Shown piece by piece: positions 33,201 through 42,630 of a stretch of DNA of 42,630 nucleotides. The stretch is from assembly GCF_003426775.1 (NCBI RefSeq), contig NZ_QJUG01000053.1, positions 1-42,630 of the forward strand, in the 5' to 3' direction. Every line of letters starts with the position of its first letter. Position 1 is the first letter of the stretch. Origin of the DNA: Allorhizocola rhizosphaerae (GTDB taxonomy: Bacteria > Actinomycetota > Actinomycetes > Mycobacteriales > Micromonosporaceae). The translations under genes and the position numbers were made by a program. The notes beneath the pieces were generated by a model, which was given only the letters and a program-made list of their open reading frames with translations, was not told the DNA's origin and ran no database searches.

Positions 33201-33536
33201 CCGGAGGGCGGGCGAACCCACCTGCCCATCCACGTCGTCCGATACACTCCCCGGCTGGACGACGAGGGAACCGCCACGTCCGGCTACCAGGTCGTCCCCG
33301 TCGCCGTTGCGCCCAATCCCGGCTCCGCCGCCGGGAAAATCACCGACTTGACCGTCGAAGTGTCCTATGACGACGGTCGGACCTGGGTCAGGGCGTCGGT
33401 GTGGCACCGGCACGGCACGGGTGTCATCCTGCTCAAGCACCCGCGCAGCGGCTACGTTTCGCTGCGCGCGAGCGCGGCGGACGACCGCGGCAACACCGTC
33501 CAGCAAACGATCATCCACGCGTATCGGATCCGGTAG
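30204..33536 (+). CDS. Secreted S8 (subtilisin-like) serine protease, 1110 residues
   Basis: A signal peptide (about 1-35) and a propeptide (about 45-190) precede the subtilase domain (about 205-490). The catalytic triad is Asp229 (VLDTGVDAGHPD), His261 (GHGTHVAATI) and Ser433 (DGTSMATPHMAGA), with the oxyanion Asn in VIAAGNSGANGE. About 620 C-terminal residues form beta-rich domains: an Ig-like, subtilase-associated region (about 500-610) and unknown modules to the end. Large proteases of this kind are common in actinomycetes and degrade extracellular protein. The ATG has GGAGG upstream. It stands alone, with rdgB convergent 24 bases away. Confidence 0.93.
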   Translation: MRLPNRNRSRAVPMLAVSVVSAMLLAGAAIATAASASVPSNPDSTKAARIVTLITGDRVGVSPSGRVSIRRAKGRERVTFQMRAIGGHTHVVPADAAGLIARGVLDSALFDVTGLLEAGYGDAERSDLPVIVRQAGGRAAASRIPGADLGRDLPAVNATAMRVGKNNPAFWEYLTGAQSAPAARTGSTPRVWLNRKIKPLLDVSVPQIGGPEAWQAGYTGKGVVAAVLDTGVDAGHPDLAGKIADAQDFTMDGDLVDRVGHGTHVAATIASDNGRYRGVAPDATLVSGKVCTITDCSFDAILAGMHWAAAVKRAKVVNMSLGGPDTPEVDLLEEAVNTLTAQYGTLFVIAAGNSGANGESTVGSPSTADEALSVGAVDKQDALAVFSSRGPRQGDDAIKPDATAPGVAIVAARGKDGVIGDPGQSHVALDGTSMATPHMAGAAVLLAQQHPDWTPRQIKAVLMGAAQPKNGVNAYDQGAGRVDLRRAIGQTVTASPPSLSFARAEWPHTDDTPESKTLTYHNSGSTDVTLDLAVTAIGPGGAPAPASMFTLSAHRVTIPAGGSATVILTANTRGDMPDGNYSAHVTATGPGTRVVTATAVVRERESYTITFTLTGRDGQPAREHSSLAIDSHTGPVNRRYYGQSTGSVRLPRGDYSLSATMADADGNDYQIVQPMLALTRDTTIDFDARTTTASRITVDRKDATSASAYVGYLVEYPAPVNGYRGILLGSVVADLSKFYRAQIGGDAPRERFEDMFHAILADPSAGGSYTYNLAWFTPGRVLTGPRAVRDRELATVHTRYLAQGTAKPGETEVHAMSTRHRGAGTADAPIALSLPGERTHLFNVTDGVAWQRTLQVNPRIEGSSLVVDASITAPFVTGLRAGHSYRETWGGATVIGPSLPGPADLYPSAVQTTDAIVADIGLYSDNPQRSGYSARDAASTVITRDGTVICEAQQAGRCYAPAAPAPGRYRMRTESTRSWTGASTTVSAVWEWTSDGTPPPEGGRTHLPIHVVRYTPRLDDEGTATSGYQVVPVAVAPNPGSAAGKITDLTVEVSYDDGRTWVRASVWHRHGTGVILLKHPRSGYVSLRASAADDRGNTVQQTIIHAYRIR

Positions 33537-33552
33537 CGGCTTTTCGAGCCGC
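33536..33552. terminator. Short hairpin between the protease and rdgB
   Basis: GCGGCT (33536-33541) and AGCCGC (33547-33552) form a six-base stem with loop TTTCG in the gap between two convergent genes. Weak; could terminate either transcript. Confidence 0.4.
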
Positions 33553-33560
33553 CTGACGCA

Positions 33561-34154
33561 CTACAAGGATTTGGCGATCACCGCGGCGAGCGCACGGAAG
33601 GCTTTGCCGCGGTGGCTGATGGCGTCCTTTTCAGACGGTGAAAGCTCGGCGTTGGAGCGGGTCTGGCCCTCGGCCAGGAAAATCGGATCGTACCCGAACC
33701 CGCCCTCGCCGCGCGGCGCCCGCAGCAGCATGCCCGGCATCGTGCCGTGCACGAGATGTTCTTTACCCTCAGGCAGGACGAGCGCCGCCGCGCATACGAA
33801 CGAGGCCCCGCGATGCGCGTCCTCCACGTCGGACACCTGGGCCAGCACGAGCTCCAGGTTGGCCTGGTCGTCGCCGTGCCGCCCGCACCACCGCGCCGAA
33901 AACACGCCCGGCATGCCGTTGAGCGCGTCGACCGCAAGCCCCGAGTCGTCGGCGACCGTGGGCAGACCCGTGTATTTGACCCCCTCGCGCGCCTTGAGCA
34001 ACGCGTTCTCCGCGAACGTCAGGCCGGTCTCGGGCGCCTCCGGATATTCCGGCACGTCGTCGAGCCCCACCAGCTCGACCTGTGCCAGGGGCACCAGGAT
34101 CCGGCGCAGCTCTTCCAGCTTCTTCTTGTTGCGCGTGGCGAGCAGGAGCCTCAT
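33561..34154 (-). CDS. rdgB: RdgB/HAM1-type dITP/XTP pyrophosphatase
   Basis: Hydrolyses non-canonical purine triphosphates (dITP, XTP) to monophosphates and keeps them out of DNA. The 197-residue protein has the family start [18 protein letters not shown], the metal/substrate block [33 protein letters not shown] and the late GGFGYDPIF and SHRGKAF. It overlaps the RNase PH gene by ATGA. The rph-rdgB pairing is conserved across actinobacteria. Confidence 0.95.
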   Translation of the reverse strand: MRLLLATRNKKKLEELRRILVPLAQVELVGLDDVPEYPEAPETGLTFAENALLKAREGVKYTGLPTVADDSGLAVDALNGMPGVFSARWCGRHGDDQANLELVLAQVSDVEDAHRGASFVCAAALVLPEGKEHLVHGTMPGMLLRAPRGEGGFGYDPIFLAEGQTRSNAELSPSEKDAISHRGKAFRALAAVIAKSL

Positions 34155-34927
34155 TTCCGGAACACCGCCAGGAGTCCCGCAGCGTCCAATGTGGGCAGTC
34201 CGAGCGCCTCGCGCTGCAGTGTGGTCAGCCGCTCGCACCCGGCGACACCCAGATCGAGCAGCGCGTTGAGCTGCGCCCGGTCGAAGATGCCGTCCTCCCC
34301 CGTCCCCTGCACCTCCACGAAGTCCCCGAGCCCGGTGCACACGATGTTCATATCCACCTGCGCCTTGACGTCCTCCTCGTAGCACAGGTCCAGCCGGGCC
34401 TCGCCGTCGACGATGCCCACACTGACCGCCGCCACCGACCGGTGCAGCGTGGTCTCCACGGTCTGCTTGCGGGTCAGCATGTTCTTGCCCGCCATCCAGC
34501 TCACGGCGTCGTGCAGGGCCACGTAGGCACCCGTGATCGCGGCCGTCCTCGTGCCCCCGTCGGCCTGCAGCACATCGCAGTCGATCACGATCGAGTTTTC
34601 CCCGATGGCCTTCAGCTCGATGCACGCCCGCAACGCGCGGCCGATGAGCCGCGAGATCTCATGCGTCCGCCCACCGATCTTGCCCTTGACGCTCTCGCGG
34701 TCCGAGCGGGTGGTCGTCGAGCGCGGGAGCATCGAATATTCCGCGGTCACCCAGCCATGCCCACTGCCCTTGCGCCACCTGGGCACGCCCTCGGTCACGC
34801 TCGCGGTGCACAGCACCCTGGTGTCGCCGAACTCCACCAGCACCGATCCCTCGGGGTGGCGGCTCCAGCCGCGCACGAGCTTCACCGGGCGGAGGTCTTC
34901 GGGATTGCGTTGGTCTGGACGCGCCAT
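34151..34927 (-). CDS. rph: Ribonuclease PH
   Basis: A phosphorolytic 3'-5' exoribonuclease that trims tRNA ends. The 258-residue length is normal. Signatures: [43 protein letters not shown], and the catalytic stretch [23 protein letters not shown] at 34927 gives the family's typical N-terminus ([20 protein letters not shown]); the frame continues upstream into the hydrolase gene but without homology. It is the third gene in the murI-hydrolase-rph-rdgB series. Confidence 0.96.
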   Translation of the reverse strand: MARPDQRNPEDLRPVKLVRGWSRHPEGSVLVEFGDTRVLCTASVTEGVPRWRKGSGHGWVTAEYSMLPRSTTTRSDRESVKGKIGGRTHEISRLIGRALRACIELKAIGENSIVIDCDVLQADGGTRTAAITGAYVALHDAVSWMAGKNMLTRKQTVETTLHRSVAAVSVGIVDGEARLDLCYEEDVKAQVDMNIVCTGLGDFVEVQGTGEDGIFDRAQLNALLDLGVAGCERLTTLQREALGLPTLDAAGLLAVFRK

Positions 34928-34947
34928 GCGCCACACCCTACCCGGAA

Positions 34948-35694
34948 CTAGATTTCGTACCGGCACCCCGGGCGCACTACCTCCACCGGCCCGGAAAACG
35001 CCTCGGCCGCATGCTGGTAGGTTTCCGATTCCGACCCCCACGCGGCCACGAGATGCGTGAGCAACAGGCTGCTCACGCCCGCCTTCGTGGCCATCTCGCC
35101 CGCCTCACGCCCGGTCAGGTGCAGCCCCGGCGGGTTGTCCACGCCGTCGAGGTAGCTCGCCTCGCACAGGAACACGTCCGCGTTGTGCGCCAGGCGCAGC
35201 AGGGCATCGCACGGGGCCGTGTCCCCCGAGTACGCCAGCACCCTGCCGCTGTGCTCGATGCGCACGCCATAGGTCTCGACCGGGTGCACCACGCGGTCGA
35301 CGGCCACATGGAACGGCCCGATCGGGAAACTGCCCGGCTGAAGCGCGTAAAACGTGTAGACGTCGTCGAGCGGCCCCTCGTCGAGGCTGTAGGCGGCCGC
35401 GATCCGCTCCGGCGCGCCCGCCGGCGCGTAGACCGGGATCGGCGGCAACGGCCCGTCCGGCCCGTATCTGCGCACCACCACATAGGTCGCGGCGTCCGCC
35501 ATGTGATCACAGTGCAGGTGGCTCAGCACGATCGCGTCGATCGACTTGAGGCTGGCATAGCGCTGCAGCGCCGACATCGCCCCGGATCCGAAGTCGAGCA
35601 GCAGCCGGAACCCCTCGGCCTCCACGAGGTAGGCCGAGCACGCCGACTCCGGGCCGGGAAAGCTCCCGGCGCACCCCAGAACCGTGAGTCTCAT
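34948..35694 (-). CDS. MBL-fold hydrolase, Rv1339-like
   Basis: A 248-residue metallo-beta-lactamase-fold protein with the metal motif HLHCDH (residues 59-64), further ligands in YSGDTAPCD and LLLTHL. It belongs to the RNase Z-like branch. Position between murI and rph is the same as Rv1339 of M. tuberculosis, which has been reported as an atypical cyclic-AMP phosphodiesterase. I therefore infer cAMP hydrolysis here, by synteny and fold only. It overlaps the murI stop by ATGA. Confidence 0.88.
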   Translation of the reverse strand: MRLTVLGCAGSFPGPESACSAYLVEAEGFRLLLDFGSGAMSALQRYASLKSIDAIVLSHLHCDHMADAATYVVVRRYGPDGPLPPIPVYAPAGAPERIAAAYSLDEGPLDDVYTFYALQPGSFPIGPFHVAVDRVVHPVETYGVRIEHSGRVLAYSGDTAPCDALLRLAHNADVFLCEASYLDGVDNPPGLHLTGREAGEMATKAGVSSLLLTHLVAAWGSESETYQHAAEAFSGPVEVVRPGCRYEI

Positions 35695-36521
35695 ACGGCG
35701 GCCCCGCTGGTCAGATGCACCTCACCGAGGAATCGTCCGGCCAGTCGCCGGAAGATCTCCTGATCGCCCGTCGTGCGCAGTTCGTGCCTCGGTGGGTCGG
35801 CAGACAGTCGAAGCAGGTCCTTTTCGACCAGCGTCCGATAGACGTCACGCGCGGTCTCGTCCGCACTGGACACCAACGTCACCTGCTCTCCCATCACCAG
35901 GCTGATCACACCGGTCAGCAGCGGATAGTGGGTGCAACCGAGCACCAGCGTGTCCACCTCGGCCCGTTGCAACGGTTCGAGGTAGCCACTCGCCAGTCCC
36001 AGAAGCGCTCTCCCAGAGGTAATCCCCCGCTCGACGAACTCGGCAAACTGCGGGCATGCCACCGCGGTCACGGTCAGGTCTGGCGCAGCGGCGAAGGAAT
36101 CCTGGTAAGCACCTGAGGCGATGGTGGCCCTGGTGCCGATGACGCCGACCCGGCGGTTGCGGGTCGCGGCGACGGCGCGGCGGACGGCCGGCCGGATCAC
36201 CTCGATCACGGGGATCCGGTAACGCTCGCGGGCGTCGTGCAGGCACGCGGCGGCGGCCGAGTTGCACGCGATCACGAGCACCTTGACGCCGCGCTCGACG
36301 AGCTCGTCGAGGCACCTGAGCGCGTAGGCGCGCACGTCGGCGATCGGCTTGGGCCCGTATGGCATGTGGGCCGTGTCGCCGAGATAGATGATCTGCTCGT
36401 TGGGCAGCTGGTCCAGGATGGCGCGGGCCACCGTGAGCCCGCCGACCCCCGAGTCGAAGATCCCGACCGGCCGGGCAGAGCGCCCGCCTCGGGAAACCGC
36501 TAAGGAATCGTCGGCCGTCAC
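35691..36521 (-). CDS. murI: Glutamate racemase
   Basis: Makes D-glutamate for peptidoglycan. Both catalytic Cys are present, in VIACNSAAA and [10 protein letters not shown], with the start motif [14 protein letters not shown] and [14 protein letters not shown] at 36521 gives 276 residues, near the usual length; an ATG at 36575 would add 18 residues without homology. Like its M. tuberculosis counterpart Rv1338, it is followed by the Rv1339-like gene. Confidence 0.95.
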   Translation of the reverse strand: MTADDSLAVSRGGRSARPVGIFDSGVGGLTVARAILDQLPNEQIIYLGDTAHMPYGPKPIADVRAYALRCLDELVERGVKVLVIACNSAAAACLHDARERYRIPVIEVIRPAVRRAVAATRNRRVGVIGTRATIASGAYQDSFAAAPDLTVTAVACPQFAEFVERGITSGRALLGLASGYLEPLQRAEVDTLVLGCTHYPLLTGVISLVMGEQVTLVSSADETARDVYRTLVEKDLLRLSADPPRHELRTTGDQEIFRRLAGRFLGEVHLTSGAAV

Positions 36522-36626
36522 GCTGCGCAGCCTACTTGGCCAACCCCCTGTCCGGCGAAGGATCAGGTCATACATGTCACCAACGCGACAGCGTCACGGG
36601 GTCACGGTGCGTGCGTTACACAGAGT

Positions 36627-37070
36627 GTGACGCACGTGCACAGTCCGTCCAAGTCAACGGACGAAACCACGCAAGAGGGAGTCCCCCACGCGCGGACGGC
36701 CGCCGAGCCGACCACCGCCGCCGCGCCGCCGGCCCCTCTTGCGCAACGCCTGATCAGGGGGATGCGGATGCGTTTCCGGCTGCACACCGACGAGCACGCC
36801 CCGCCCGGCAGCGGCCGCCTGCTCGGGCTGACCCTCATCGCCGCGGTCTGCGTCTTCGTGGGCCTGATTCCGGCGGTCCGCCTGGCGGCCTCCATCGCCA
36901 TCGATGGACCGTGGTGGTACCCGATGCTGACCGTGACCCTGGGCGTGATCGGCTGCGGTCTCATCGTGGCCGCCTTCGCCGCGATTCACCGTGCCCTTTT
37001 GCCTTGGTACCTCGTGGGCGTCGCAGTGCTTCTGCTAGCCGCCAACGTGGCACTGGTCTACGTGGTCTAG
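36627..37070 (+). CDS. Small membrane protein of unknown function
   Basis: A 147-residue protein. The first 65 residues are hydrophilic, rich in Ala/Pro/Thr, and include a basic stretch RLIRGMRMRFRLH. Three membrane segments follow at about 66-88 (LLGLTLIAAVCVFVGLIPAV), 97-118 and 124-146. It is divergent from murI and convergent with cysM. In mycobacteria a rhomboid protease gene (Rv1337) occupies the place between cysM and murI; this protein is too short and lacks the GxS and His motifs of rhomboids. I recognise no family. Confidence 0.7.
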   Translation: MTHVHSPSKSTDETTQEGVPHARTAAEPTTAAAPPAPLAQRLIRGMRMRFRLHTDEHAPPGSGRLLGLTLIAAVCVFVGLIPAVRLAASIAIDGPWWYPMLTVTLGVIGCGLIVAAFAAIHRALLPWYLVGVAVLLLAANVALVYVV

Positions 37071-37089
37071 GCCGCATCCCGTTGTGGCT

Positions 37090-37122
37090 CCCCGGGTTCA
37101 ACGCCTCGCGATGAACCCGGGG
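37090..37122. terminator. Strong bidirectional hairpin between the membrane-protein gene and cysM
   Basis: CCCCGGGTTCA (37090-37100) and TGAACCCGGGG (37112-37122) form a perfect 11-base stem with an 11-base loop. It lies 20 bases past the stop of the membrane-protein gene and 7 bases from the cysM stop, so it can end both transcripts. Confidence 0.75.
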
Positions 37123-37128
37123 AAGCGG

Positions 37129-38396
<1,268 letters not shown>

Positions 38397-38456
38397 GATT
38401 ATCAGACTCCTAAGGAAGAACGAGAATGGGTTAACGGATGCCAGGGCGAGTTCGAG

Positions 38457-38915
38457 CTAGGCCTGACACTCGTAGTCAACGCTGTTTGGGGTCTGCCCAA
38501 ACATGTATGACTGCACGGCGTTAACCGGCTCTTCCTTAACCACGCCGTCCAGAATACGGAACGACCTAATCTCGGTCGAATCAGGCTCACGGGTTGAGAC
38601 GAGAACGTAGTGCGCGTTGGGCTCCCCCGCGTAGGCCACATCGGTGCGGCTCGGGTAGGCCTCGGTCGCGGTATGCGAGTGATAAATGACGATGGGCTCC
38701 TCGTCCCGGTCGTCCATCTCGCGCCACACGCGCAGCTGCTCCATCGAGTCGAACTGGTAGAAGGTCATGGAACGCGCGGCATTGTCCATCGGGATGTGCC
38801 GGGTCGGCGTGTCCGAGCCGATCGGTCCGGCGACCACACCGCACGCCTCGTCCGGGTGGTCCCGGCGAGCGTGAGCGACGATCGCGTCCAGGATCGCCTG
38901 TTGAATGGTCAACAC
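38457..38915 (-). CDS. mec: JAMM-family (M67) metallopeptidase, Mec-type
   Basis: A zinc isopeptidase of 152 residues. The JAMM motif is complete: Glu23 (DEACGVVAG), His79-Ser-His81, Ser89 and Asp92 in YHSHTATEAYPSRTD. In M. tuberculosis Mec+ (Rv1334) releases cysteine from the CysO-cysteine adduct. Here it may in addition trim the extended CysO tail. The GTG at 38915 is chosen because it yields the usual start (VLTIQQAILDAIVAHARRDH); a TTG follows directly. The gene lies 10 bases after DUF2017 and 60 bases before cysO. Confidence 0.93.
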   Translation of the reverse strand: MLTIQQAILDAIVAHARRDHPDEACGVVAGPIGSDTPTRHIPMDNAARSMTFYQFDSMEQLRVWREMDDRDEEPIVIYHSHTATEAYPSRTDVAYAGEPNAHYVLVSTREPDSTEIRSFRILDGVVKEEPVNAVQSYMFGQTPNSVDYECQA

Positions 38916-38925
38916 ATGCGCGATC

Positions 38926-39426
38926 CTACGCGGTGTGCGCGGCCAACAGGGAATCTTGCAAATATCCCAGATATGAGTAGACGCTGAGCTGAAACACCCT
39001 GGCCGAGCTCGGATCCTCGGCGATGGCGTGATCAAGCTCTCGTTCCAGGTCGGTGTCGTCGGTGATCTCCAGCCGGATGCCCAGCGCCAGGCGGGCATCG
39101 TTGAGCGCGCGCAGCCACGCCTCGGCCGCCTCGGGGTCGAGCCGCACCTCGCCCTCGCCGTCCTCGGGCAGGCCGGCCAGGATCGCGCCCGCCTGATCGA
39201 TTTTCGAGGTCTTGAGGTCGCCCTCGGTGAACCGGCGGAACTCGGCCGACTCGCGGGGCAGGTCCGGGTACACATCGGGAAAAAGACGGCCCACGACCGG
39301 GTCCTCATGGTCGAAGCCCTCGGTGAGCAGCCCGACGACCTCCTCGGCCACCTTGCGCAGTACTCTGACCTCGTCTTCGCGGAACGTGGCCACACAAAGC
39401 CCATTGCGCCGCTTAAACAAGGTCAT
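38926..39426 (-). CDS. DUF2017 family protein
   Basis: A 166-residue acidic protein of the actinobacterial DUF2017 family (Rv1332-like): LRKVAEEVVGLLTEG, then DPVVGRLFPDVYPD, and the helical end LGIRLEITDDTDLERELDHA. The family is always found next to clpS and mec, which hints at a link with protein turnover or sulfur transfer, but no function is known. No signal or membrane segment. It starts nine bases after clpS. Confidence 0.9.
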   Translation of the reverse strand: MTLFKRRNGLCVATFREDEVRVLRKVAEEVVGLLTEGFDHEDPVVGRLFPDVYPDLPRESAEFRRFTEGDLKTSKIDQAGAILAGLPEDGEGEVRLDPEAAEAWLRALNDARLALGIRLEITDDTDLERELDHAIAEDPSSARVFQLSVYSYLGYLQDSLLAAHTA

Positions 39427-39435
39427 GGATAAGCC

Positions 39436-39744
39436 TCACTGCTTGTTCACCGTCGCCCACAACCCGTAGGAGTGCAGGCGCGATGCGTCGTATTCCATCC
39501 GCTCGCGGGCCCCGCTGCTCACGACGGCCTTGCCCTTGTTATGCACGTCGAGCATCAACAGCTCCGCTTTGTCCCTGCTGTAACCGAACAGCTGTTGGAA
39601 CACCCAAGTCACATAACTCATCAGGTTCACCGGATCGTTGTGCACGATGGTGACCCAGGGCCGGGCGAAGTCCGACTCCTCGTCGATCTCCGGACGCACC
39701 TTCTCAAGCGGCGCGGTATGCGGGGCGGCGGTCACGCGTCCCAT
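39436..39744 (-). CDS. clpS: ClpS adaptor of the Clp protease
   Basis: Delivers N-degron substrates to ClpC/ClpA. The 102-residue product has the family core [21 protein letters not shown] (NDP is the N-degron pocket motif) and the late [15 protein letters not shown]. The first 30 residues are a variable tail, as usual. ATG at 39744 is chosen for the family length; the frame continues upstream over the pncB start. It leads the clpS-DUF2017-mec-cysO-cysM operon, divergent from pncB across only 33 bases. Confidence 0.93.
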   Translation of the reverse strand: MGRVTAAPHTAPLEKVRPEIDEESDFARPWVTIVHNDPVNLMSYVTWVFQQLFGYSRDKAELLMLDVHNKGKAVVSSGARERMEYDASRLHSYGLWATVNKQ

Positions 39745-39777
39745 AGTAATGACACTCGGGCCGCATAAGCTGTCCTC

Positions 39778-41055
39778 GTGTTGGGATCTCCGGGGCTTTT
39801 GACCGACCACTACGAACTGACGATGATCGGTGCCGCGCTGCGCGACGGGACGGCCGCCCGCAGCTGCGTGTTCGAGGTCTTCGCGCGGCGACTTCCCCCA
39901 GGTCGGCGCTACGGCGTGGTGGCCGGGACGGGCCGACTGCTCGATCTTTTGGACGACTTCCGGTTCGACGCGGATGAGATCGGTTTTCTGGCGGGAACCA
40001 AGGTGATCAATGAAGAGACCGCCCGTTGGTTGGAATCATTCAAATTTAAAGGCGATATTTGGGGGTACCGCGAAGGGGAGCTCTATTTCCCCAACTCCCC
40101 GATATTGACCGTTCAAGGATCCTTCGCCGAGTGCGTGGTGCTCGAAACGCTGGTGCTGTCCGTGCTCAACCACGACTCGGCGATCGCCGCGGCGGCCGCG
40201 CGCATGGTCACGGCCGCCAAGGGACGCCCGCTGATCGAGATGGGCTCGCGCCGCACGCACGAGCAGGCGGCCGTCGCCGCCGCGCGCGCGGCCTATCTGG
40301 CCGGGTTCGCGTCGACCTCCAACCTCGCGGCCGGCATGCGCTACGGCATCCCGACCGCGGGCACGGCCGCGCACGCCTACACGCTCCTGCATGACGACGA
40401 GCAAGCGGCCTTCGCCTCGCAACTGCTCACGCTCGGGCATGACACCACGCTGCTCGTCGACACCTACGACATCACGCAGGGCATCCGCAACGCCATCGAG
40501 GTGGCGGGGCCCCGCCTGCGCGCCATCCGCATCGACTCCGGCGACCTGTCGGTCCTCGCCGCGCAATCCCGCGCGCTGCTCGACGAGCTCGGTGCGCCCG
40601 ACGTCAAAATCGTGGTCTCCGGCGATCTCGACGAATACTCGATCGCCGCGCTGCGCGCCGAGCCCGTCGACGCCTACGGAGCGGGCACAGCGGTCGTCAC
40701 CGGCTCGGGCGCACCCACCGCGGGCCTGGTCTACAAACTGGTCGAGGTCGATGGCCGCCCCGTCGTCAAGCGCTCAGAAAACAAGCGCACCATCGGCGGC
40801 CGCAAGACGGCCATCCGCCGGCACAAGCCCACCGGCACCGCCATCGAAGAAGTCGTCGCCTCGCAGCACACCCCTTCCCGCCAGCCCAACGACCGCCTGC
40901 TCCAGCACCGGTTCGTCATCGACGGGGCACGCGTGCCCGACCTGCCCACCCTCAACGAATCGCGCGCGCACCTACGCGAGTGCCTCATCTCCATCCCCTG
41001 GGAGGGGCTTAAACTATCCCAAGGGGATCCCGCGATCCCAGTGATACAGGAGTAG
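39778..41055 (+). CDS. pncB: Nicotinate phosphoribosyltransferase
   Basis: Converts nicotinate and PRPP to nicotinate mononucleotide in NAD salvage. At 425 residues it fits the family. Signatures: [10 protein letters not shown] at the start, [20 protein letters not shown] with the catalytic-type His, [15 protein letters not shown] and [15 protein letters not shown]. The GTG follows CATAAG (39761-39766 region) by about a dozen bases with no clear ribosome binding site, so it may be leaderless. pncA follows after two bases, so both salvage steps are in one operon. The place matches Rv1330c of M. tuberculosis. Confidence 0.95.
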   Translation: MLGSPGLLTDHYELTMIGAALRDGTAARSCVFEVFARRLPPGRRYGVVAGTGRLLDLLDDFRFDADEIGFLAGTKVINEETARWLESFKFKGDIWGYREGELYFPNSPILTVQGSFAECVVLETLVLSVLNHDSAIAAAAARMVTAAKGRPLIEMGSRRTHEQAAVAAARAAYLAGFASTSNLAAGMRYGIPTAGTAAHAYTLLHDDEQAAFASQLLTLGHDTTLLVDTYDITQGIRNAIEVAGPRLRAIRIDSGDLSVLAAQSRALLDELGAPDVKIVVSGDLDEYSIAALRAEPVDAYGAGTAVVTGSGAPTAGLVYKLVEVDGRPVVKRSENKRTIGGRKTAIRRHKPTGTAIEEVVASQHTPSRQPNDRLLQHRFVIDGARVPDLPTLNESRAHLRECLISIPWEGLKLSQGDPAIPVIQE

Positions 41056-41057
41056 CC

Positions 41058-41609
41058 ATGGCACGCGCACTCATCATCATCGACGTCCAAAACGACTTCT
41101 GCGAGGGCGGTTCGCTCCCCGTCACCGGCGGCTCGGCCGTCGCGGCCGGGATCAGCGCCACCCTCTCGACCACCCACTGGGACCACGTGGTGGCCACCAA
41201 GGACTACCATGTCGACCCGGGCCCGCATTTCGGCAACCCACCAGACTATGTGGACACTTGGCCCGTCCACTGCGTGGCCGGCACGCCGGGCGCCGACTTC
41301 CACCCCGACCTCGACACCGACAAAATCGAGGCGGTCTTCCTCAAAGGCGCCGACAAGGCGGCCTACTCCGGCTTCGAAGGCACCACCGGCAGCATCGGCC
41401 TAGCCGCCTGGCTGCGCATGCACGACGTCGACTCCGTCGACATCGTGGGCATCGCCACCGACCACTGTGTGCGCGCCACGGCCATCGACGCCGCCCGCGA
41501 GGGCTTCCACACCAAGGTCCTGCTCGACCTCACAGCGGGCGTCGCACCCGGCACCACCGAGCGGGCCGTCGCCGAAATGCGCGCCGCGGGCGTCGCCATC
41601 GACCAGTAG
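41058..41609 (+). CDS. pncA: Nicotinamidase (isochorismatase family)
   Basis: Hydrolyses nicotinamide to nicotinate, which PncB uses next. The 183-residue enzyme has the catalytic triad Asp9 (IIIDVQNDFCEGG), Lys96 (VFLKGADK) and Cys137 (GIATDHCVRATA), and metal ligands Asp49, His51 and His57 in KDYHVDPGPHF plus His71. A GGAG ribosome binding site lies seven to ten bases before the ATG. The last gene of a two-gene operon; the gene on the other strand ends three bases away. Homologues also activate pyrazinamide. Confidence 0.96.
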   Translation: MARALIIIDVQNDFCEGGSLPVTGGSAVAAGISATLSTTHWDHVVATKDYHVDPGPHFGNPPDYVDTWPVHCVAGTPGADFHPDLDTDKIEAVFLKGADKAAYSGFEGTTGSIGLAAWLRMHDVDSVDIVGIATDHCVRATAIDAAREGFHTKVLLDLTAGVAPGTTERAVAEMRAAGVAIDQ

Positions 41610-41612
41610 CCG

Positions 41613-42557
41613 TCAACCATCCCGTTTGGACACATTGAGCACGGTCGTGCTGGACACCCGCGACCCGCCCTCAACCATCCAATACAGCACCGTCCGGCCC
41701 TCCGGAAACCCTTCGGGGATAAAGACTTTCATCTGGTACCGGCCCTTCGCCCGCGGGCCGATGACGTTCACCGCGCAGTTCAGCTGGTACGTGCCTCGCA
41801 CCGACACTTGAAGCTCATCCAGCTTGCGCTCGTCGAACCCTTCTTCTGGCGTCAGAATCTGCGTGAACACCGGGCACGGGTCCAACCGCGCCGTGGACCG
41901 CGTAACGTTCACCAACTCCAGCACATACGTCAGCTCCGTGCCCACCTCGGCCCACGACGGCGCCTGCAACCGGGCCTCCAGCGGCCACAGCGGCTCCGCC
42001 ACGTTGACCACCGGCTCCCACCCGCTCACCCGCAACGGACACGACCCACGCAGCCACGCGTTGCGCGCCACCACATGAAACCCATTGTCCAGCAACAATT
42101 CCGCGCCGTGATACGTCACCTCCGGCCCGCTGCACCCCTGCGACCGGGTCCGCAGAACCACCTTCGCCGGCTCCGCCGGCTCGATGGTGACGTGCACATC
42201 CTTCCCCTGCTCCGCCGGGATCGCCACCTCCCCGATCGGCTTGCCATCCCGATCCAGCCCTTGCGCCTTCGGATATCCGGCCAGCGTGCACGGCGCCGCC
42301 CCCACATTGCGCACCAGCATCGCAAAGCCGTTGGACTCCTTCTCCGCGAAGGTATCGCCGCCCTCAGGCCACAATGACTCCAAATCCTTTGCCGTGCACG
42401 GCGTTGTCACCGCCCGAGGCTCCGGCCTGACCTTCAACGACGGACTCGGCGGCGCCACCGGCTGCTCCACCCATGGCACCGGTTCGGCGGGCCCTCCGCA
42501 GCCGCTGATAAGCAACCCCGCGACCATCAACACCTTTGCCGCGCGCCCAGCCACCAC
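41613..42557 (-). CDS. Lipoprotein with a DUF4232-like domain
   Basis: A 314-residue protein with a lipobox ISGC (Cys20) after a short hydrophobic stretch and a Pro-rich linker. Residues about 50-175 match the DUF4232 pattern of actinobacterial surface proteins: an early Cys-containing strand, GFAMLVRNVGAAPCTLAGYP, then Gly/Pro turns. A second Ig-like beta domain (about 180-310, APSWAEVGTELTYVLELVNV) follows. Four or more Cys may form disulfides. The function is unknown. The GTG start has GGAG close upstream. Convergent with pncA. Confidence 0.78.
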   Translation of the reverse strand: MVAGRAAKVLMVAGLLISGCGGPAEPVPWVEQPVAPPSPSLKVRPEPRAVTTPCTAKDLESLWPEGGDTFAEKESNGFAMLVRNVGAAPCTLAGYPKAQGLDRDGKPIGEVAIPAEQGKDVHVTIEPAEPAKVVLRTRSQGCSGPEVTYHGAELLLDNGFHVVARNAWLRGSCPLRVSGWEPVVNVAEPLWPLEARLQAPSWAEVGTELTYVLELVNVTRSTARLDPCPVFTQILTPEEGFDERKLDELQVSVRGTYQLNCAVNVIGPRAKGRYQMKVFIPEGFPEGRTVLYWMVEGGSRVSSTTVLNVSKRDG

Positions 42558-42630
42558 TCCACCTTAGTTCCCGCTCCACCCCGACGCTGCACGCCCCATA
42601 CCCATCCCACCCCTCCCCCATACCGCCACC

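Noticed and set aside
37063-37073. A dre-like TGGTCTAGGCC at the end of the small membrane-protein gene
   Set aside because: It is the last codons and stop of that gene (Val-Val-stop), lies in no promoter and matches only half of the operator.

Overview
The window is high-GC DNA with frequent GTG starts, short or overlapping gene junctions and several apparently leaderless genes, as in a filamentous actinobacterium. The right-hand third (rdgB, rph, an Rv1339-like hydrolase, murI, cysM, cysO, mec, DUF2017, clpS, pncB) follows the order of the Mycobacterium tuberculosis Rv1330-Rv1341 block. The middle resembles the GlcNAc/chitobiose (DasR-type) regulon of Streptomyces and relatives. A Streptosporangiales-like genome is a reasonable guess but the sequence alone does not prove it. 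I see no rRNA, tRNA, CRISPR array, transposase or phage gene.

Layout. 1-7217: cell-surface and miscellaneous genes (a LysM membrane protein cut by the window edge, a GNAT acetyltransferase, a DUF6158-like protein, a DUF4185-like lipoprotein, a Septum_form-like fragment, a MOSC protein, a LamG membrane protein). 7218-7864: no supportable gene, but several repeats. 7865-15373: an RpiR/MurR-type regulator followed by a tightly overlapped histidine-utilisation operon hutU - M20 amidohydrolase - hutF - hutI - hutH. There is no hutG; the M20 enzyme probably does its job. 15466-18678: a reverse-strand NgcEFG-type sugar ABC importer without its own ATPase. 19037-23308: secreted polysaccharide-active proteins (a CBM35-PL9 pectate lyase with a LacI-type operator in its promoter, a lipoprotein, a phosphodiester glycosidase with a golvesin-like C-terminal domain). 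23309-24014: a second repeat-rich non-coding stretch sharing two repeat families with 7218-7864. 24015-25852: a DUF6348/DUF1444-like pair. 25826-30079: a divergent PTS locus (EIIB, EIIA, HPr, EI to the left; GntR regulator and EIIC to the right). 30204-33536: a large secreted subtilase. 33561-42557: the conserved housekeeping block, then pncB, pncA and a lipoprotein.

How it fits together. The ngcE-type binding-protein gene and the gntR-EIIC unit carry nearly identical promoter/operator modules: a TTGACA -35, an 18-base spacer and a TCTAGT -10 buried in a 24-base dre-like site that matches at 22 of 24 positions. This strongly suggests that the local GntR regulator (DasR-like) controls both the ABC and the PTS routes of amino-sugar uptake. 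In the housekeeping block, cysM-cysO-mec form the CysO-thiocarboxylate cysteine pathway. This CysO carries 12 residues after its Gly-Gly, so it must be trimmed before activation or differ from the classical protein; the adjacent JAMM protease is the obvious candidate. Other points of interest are a compact Enzyme I with a 15-base tandem repeat in its PEP-binding region and a family of dispersed repeats.
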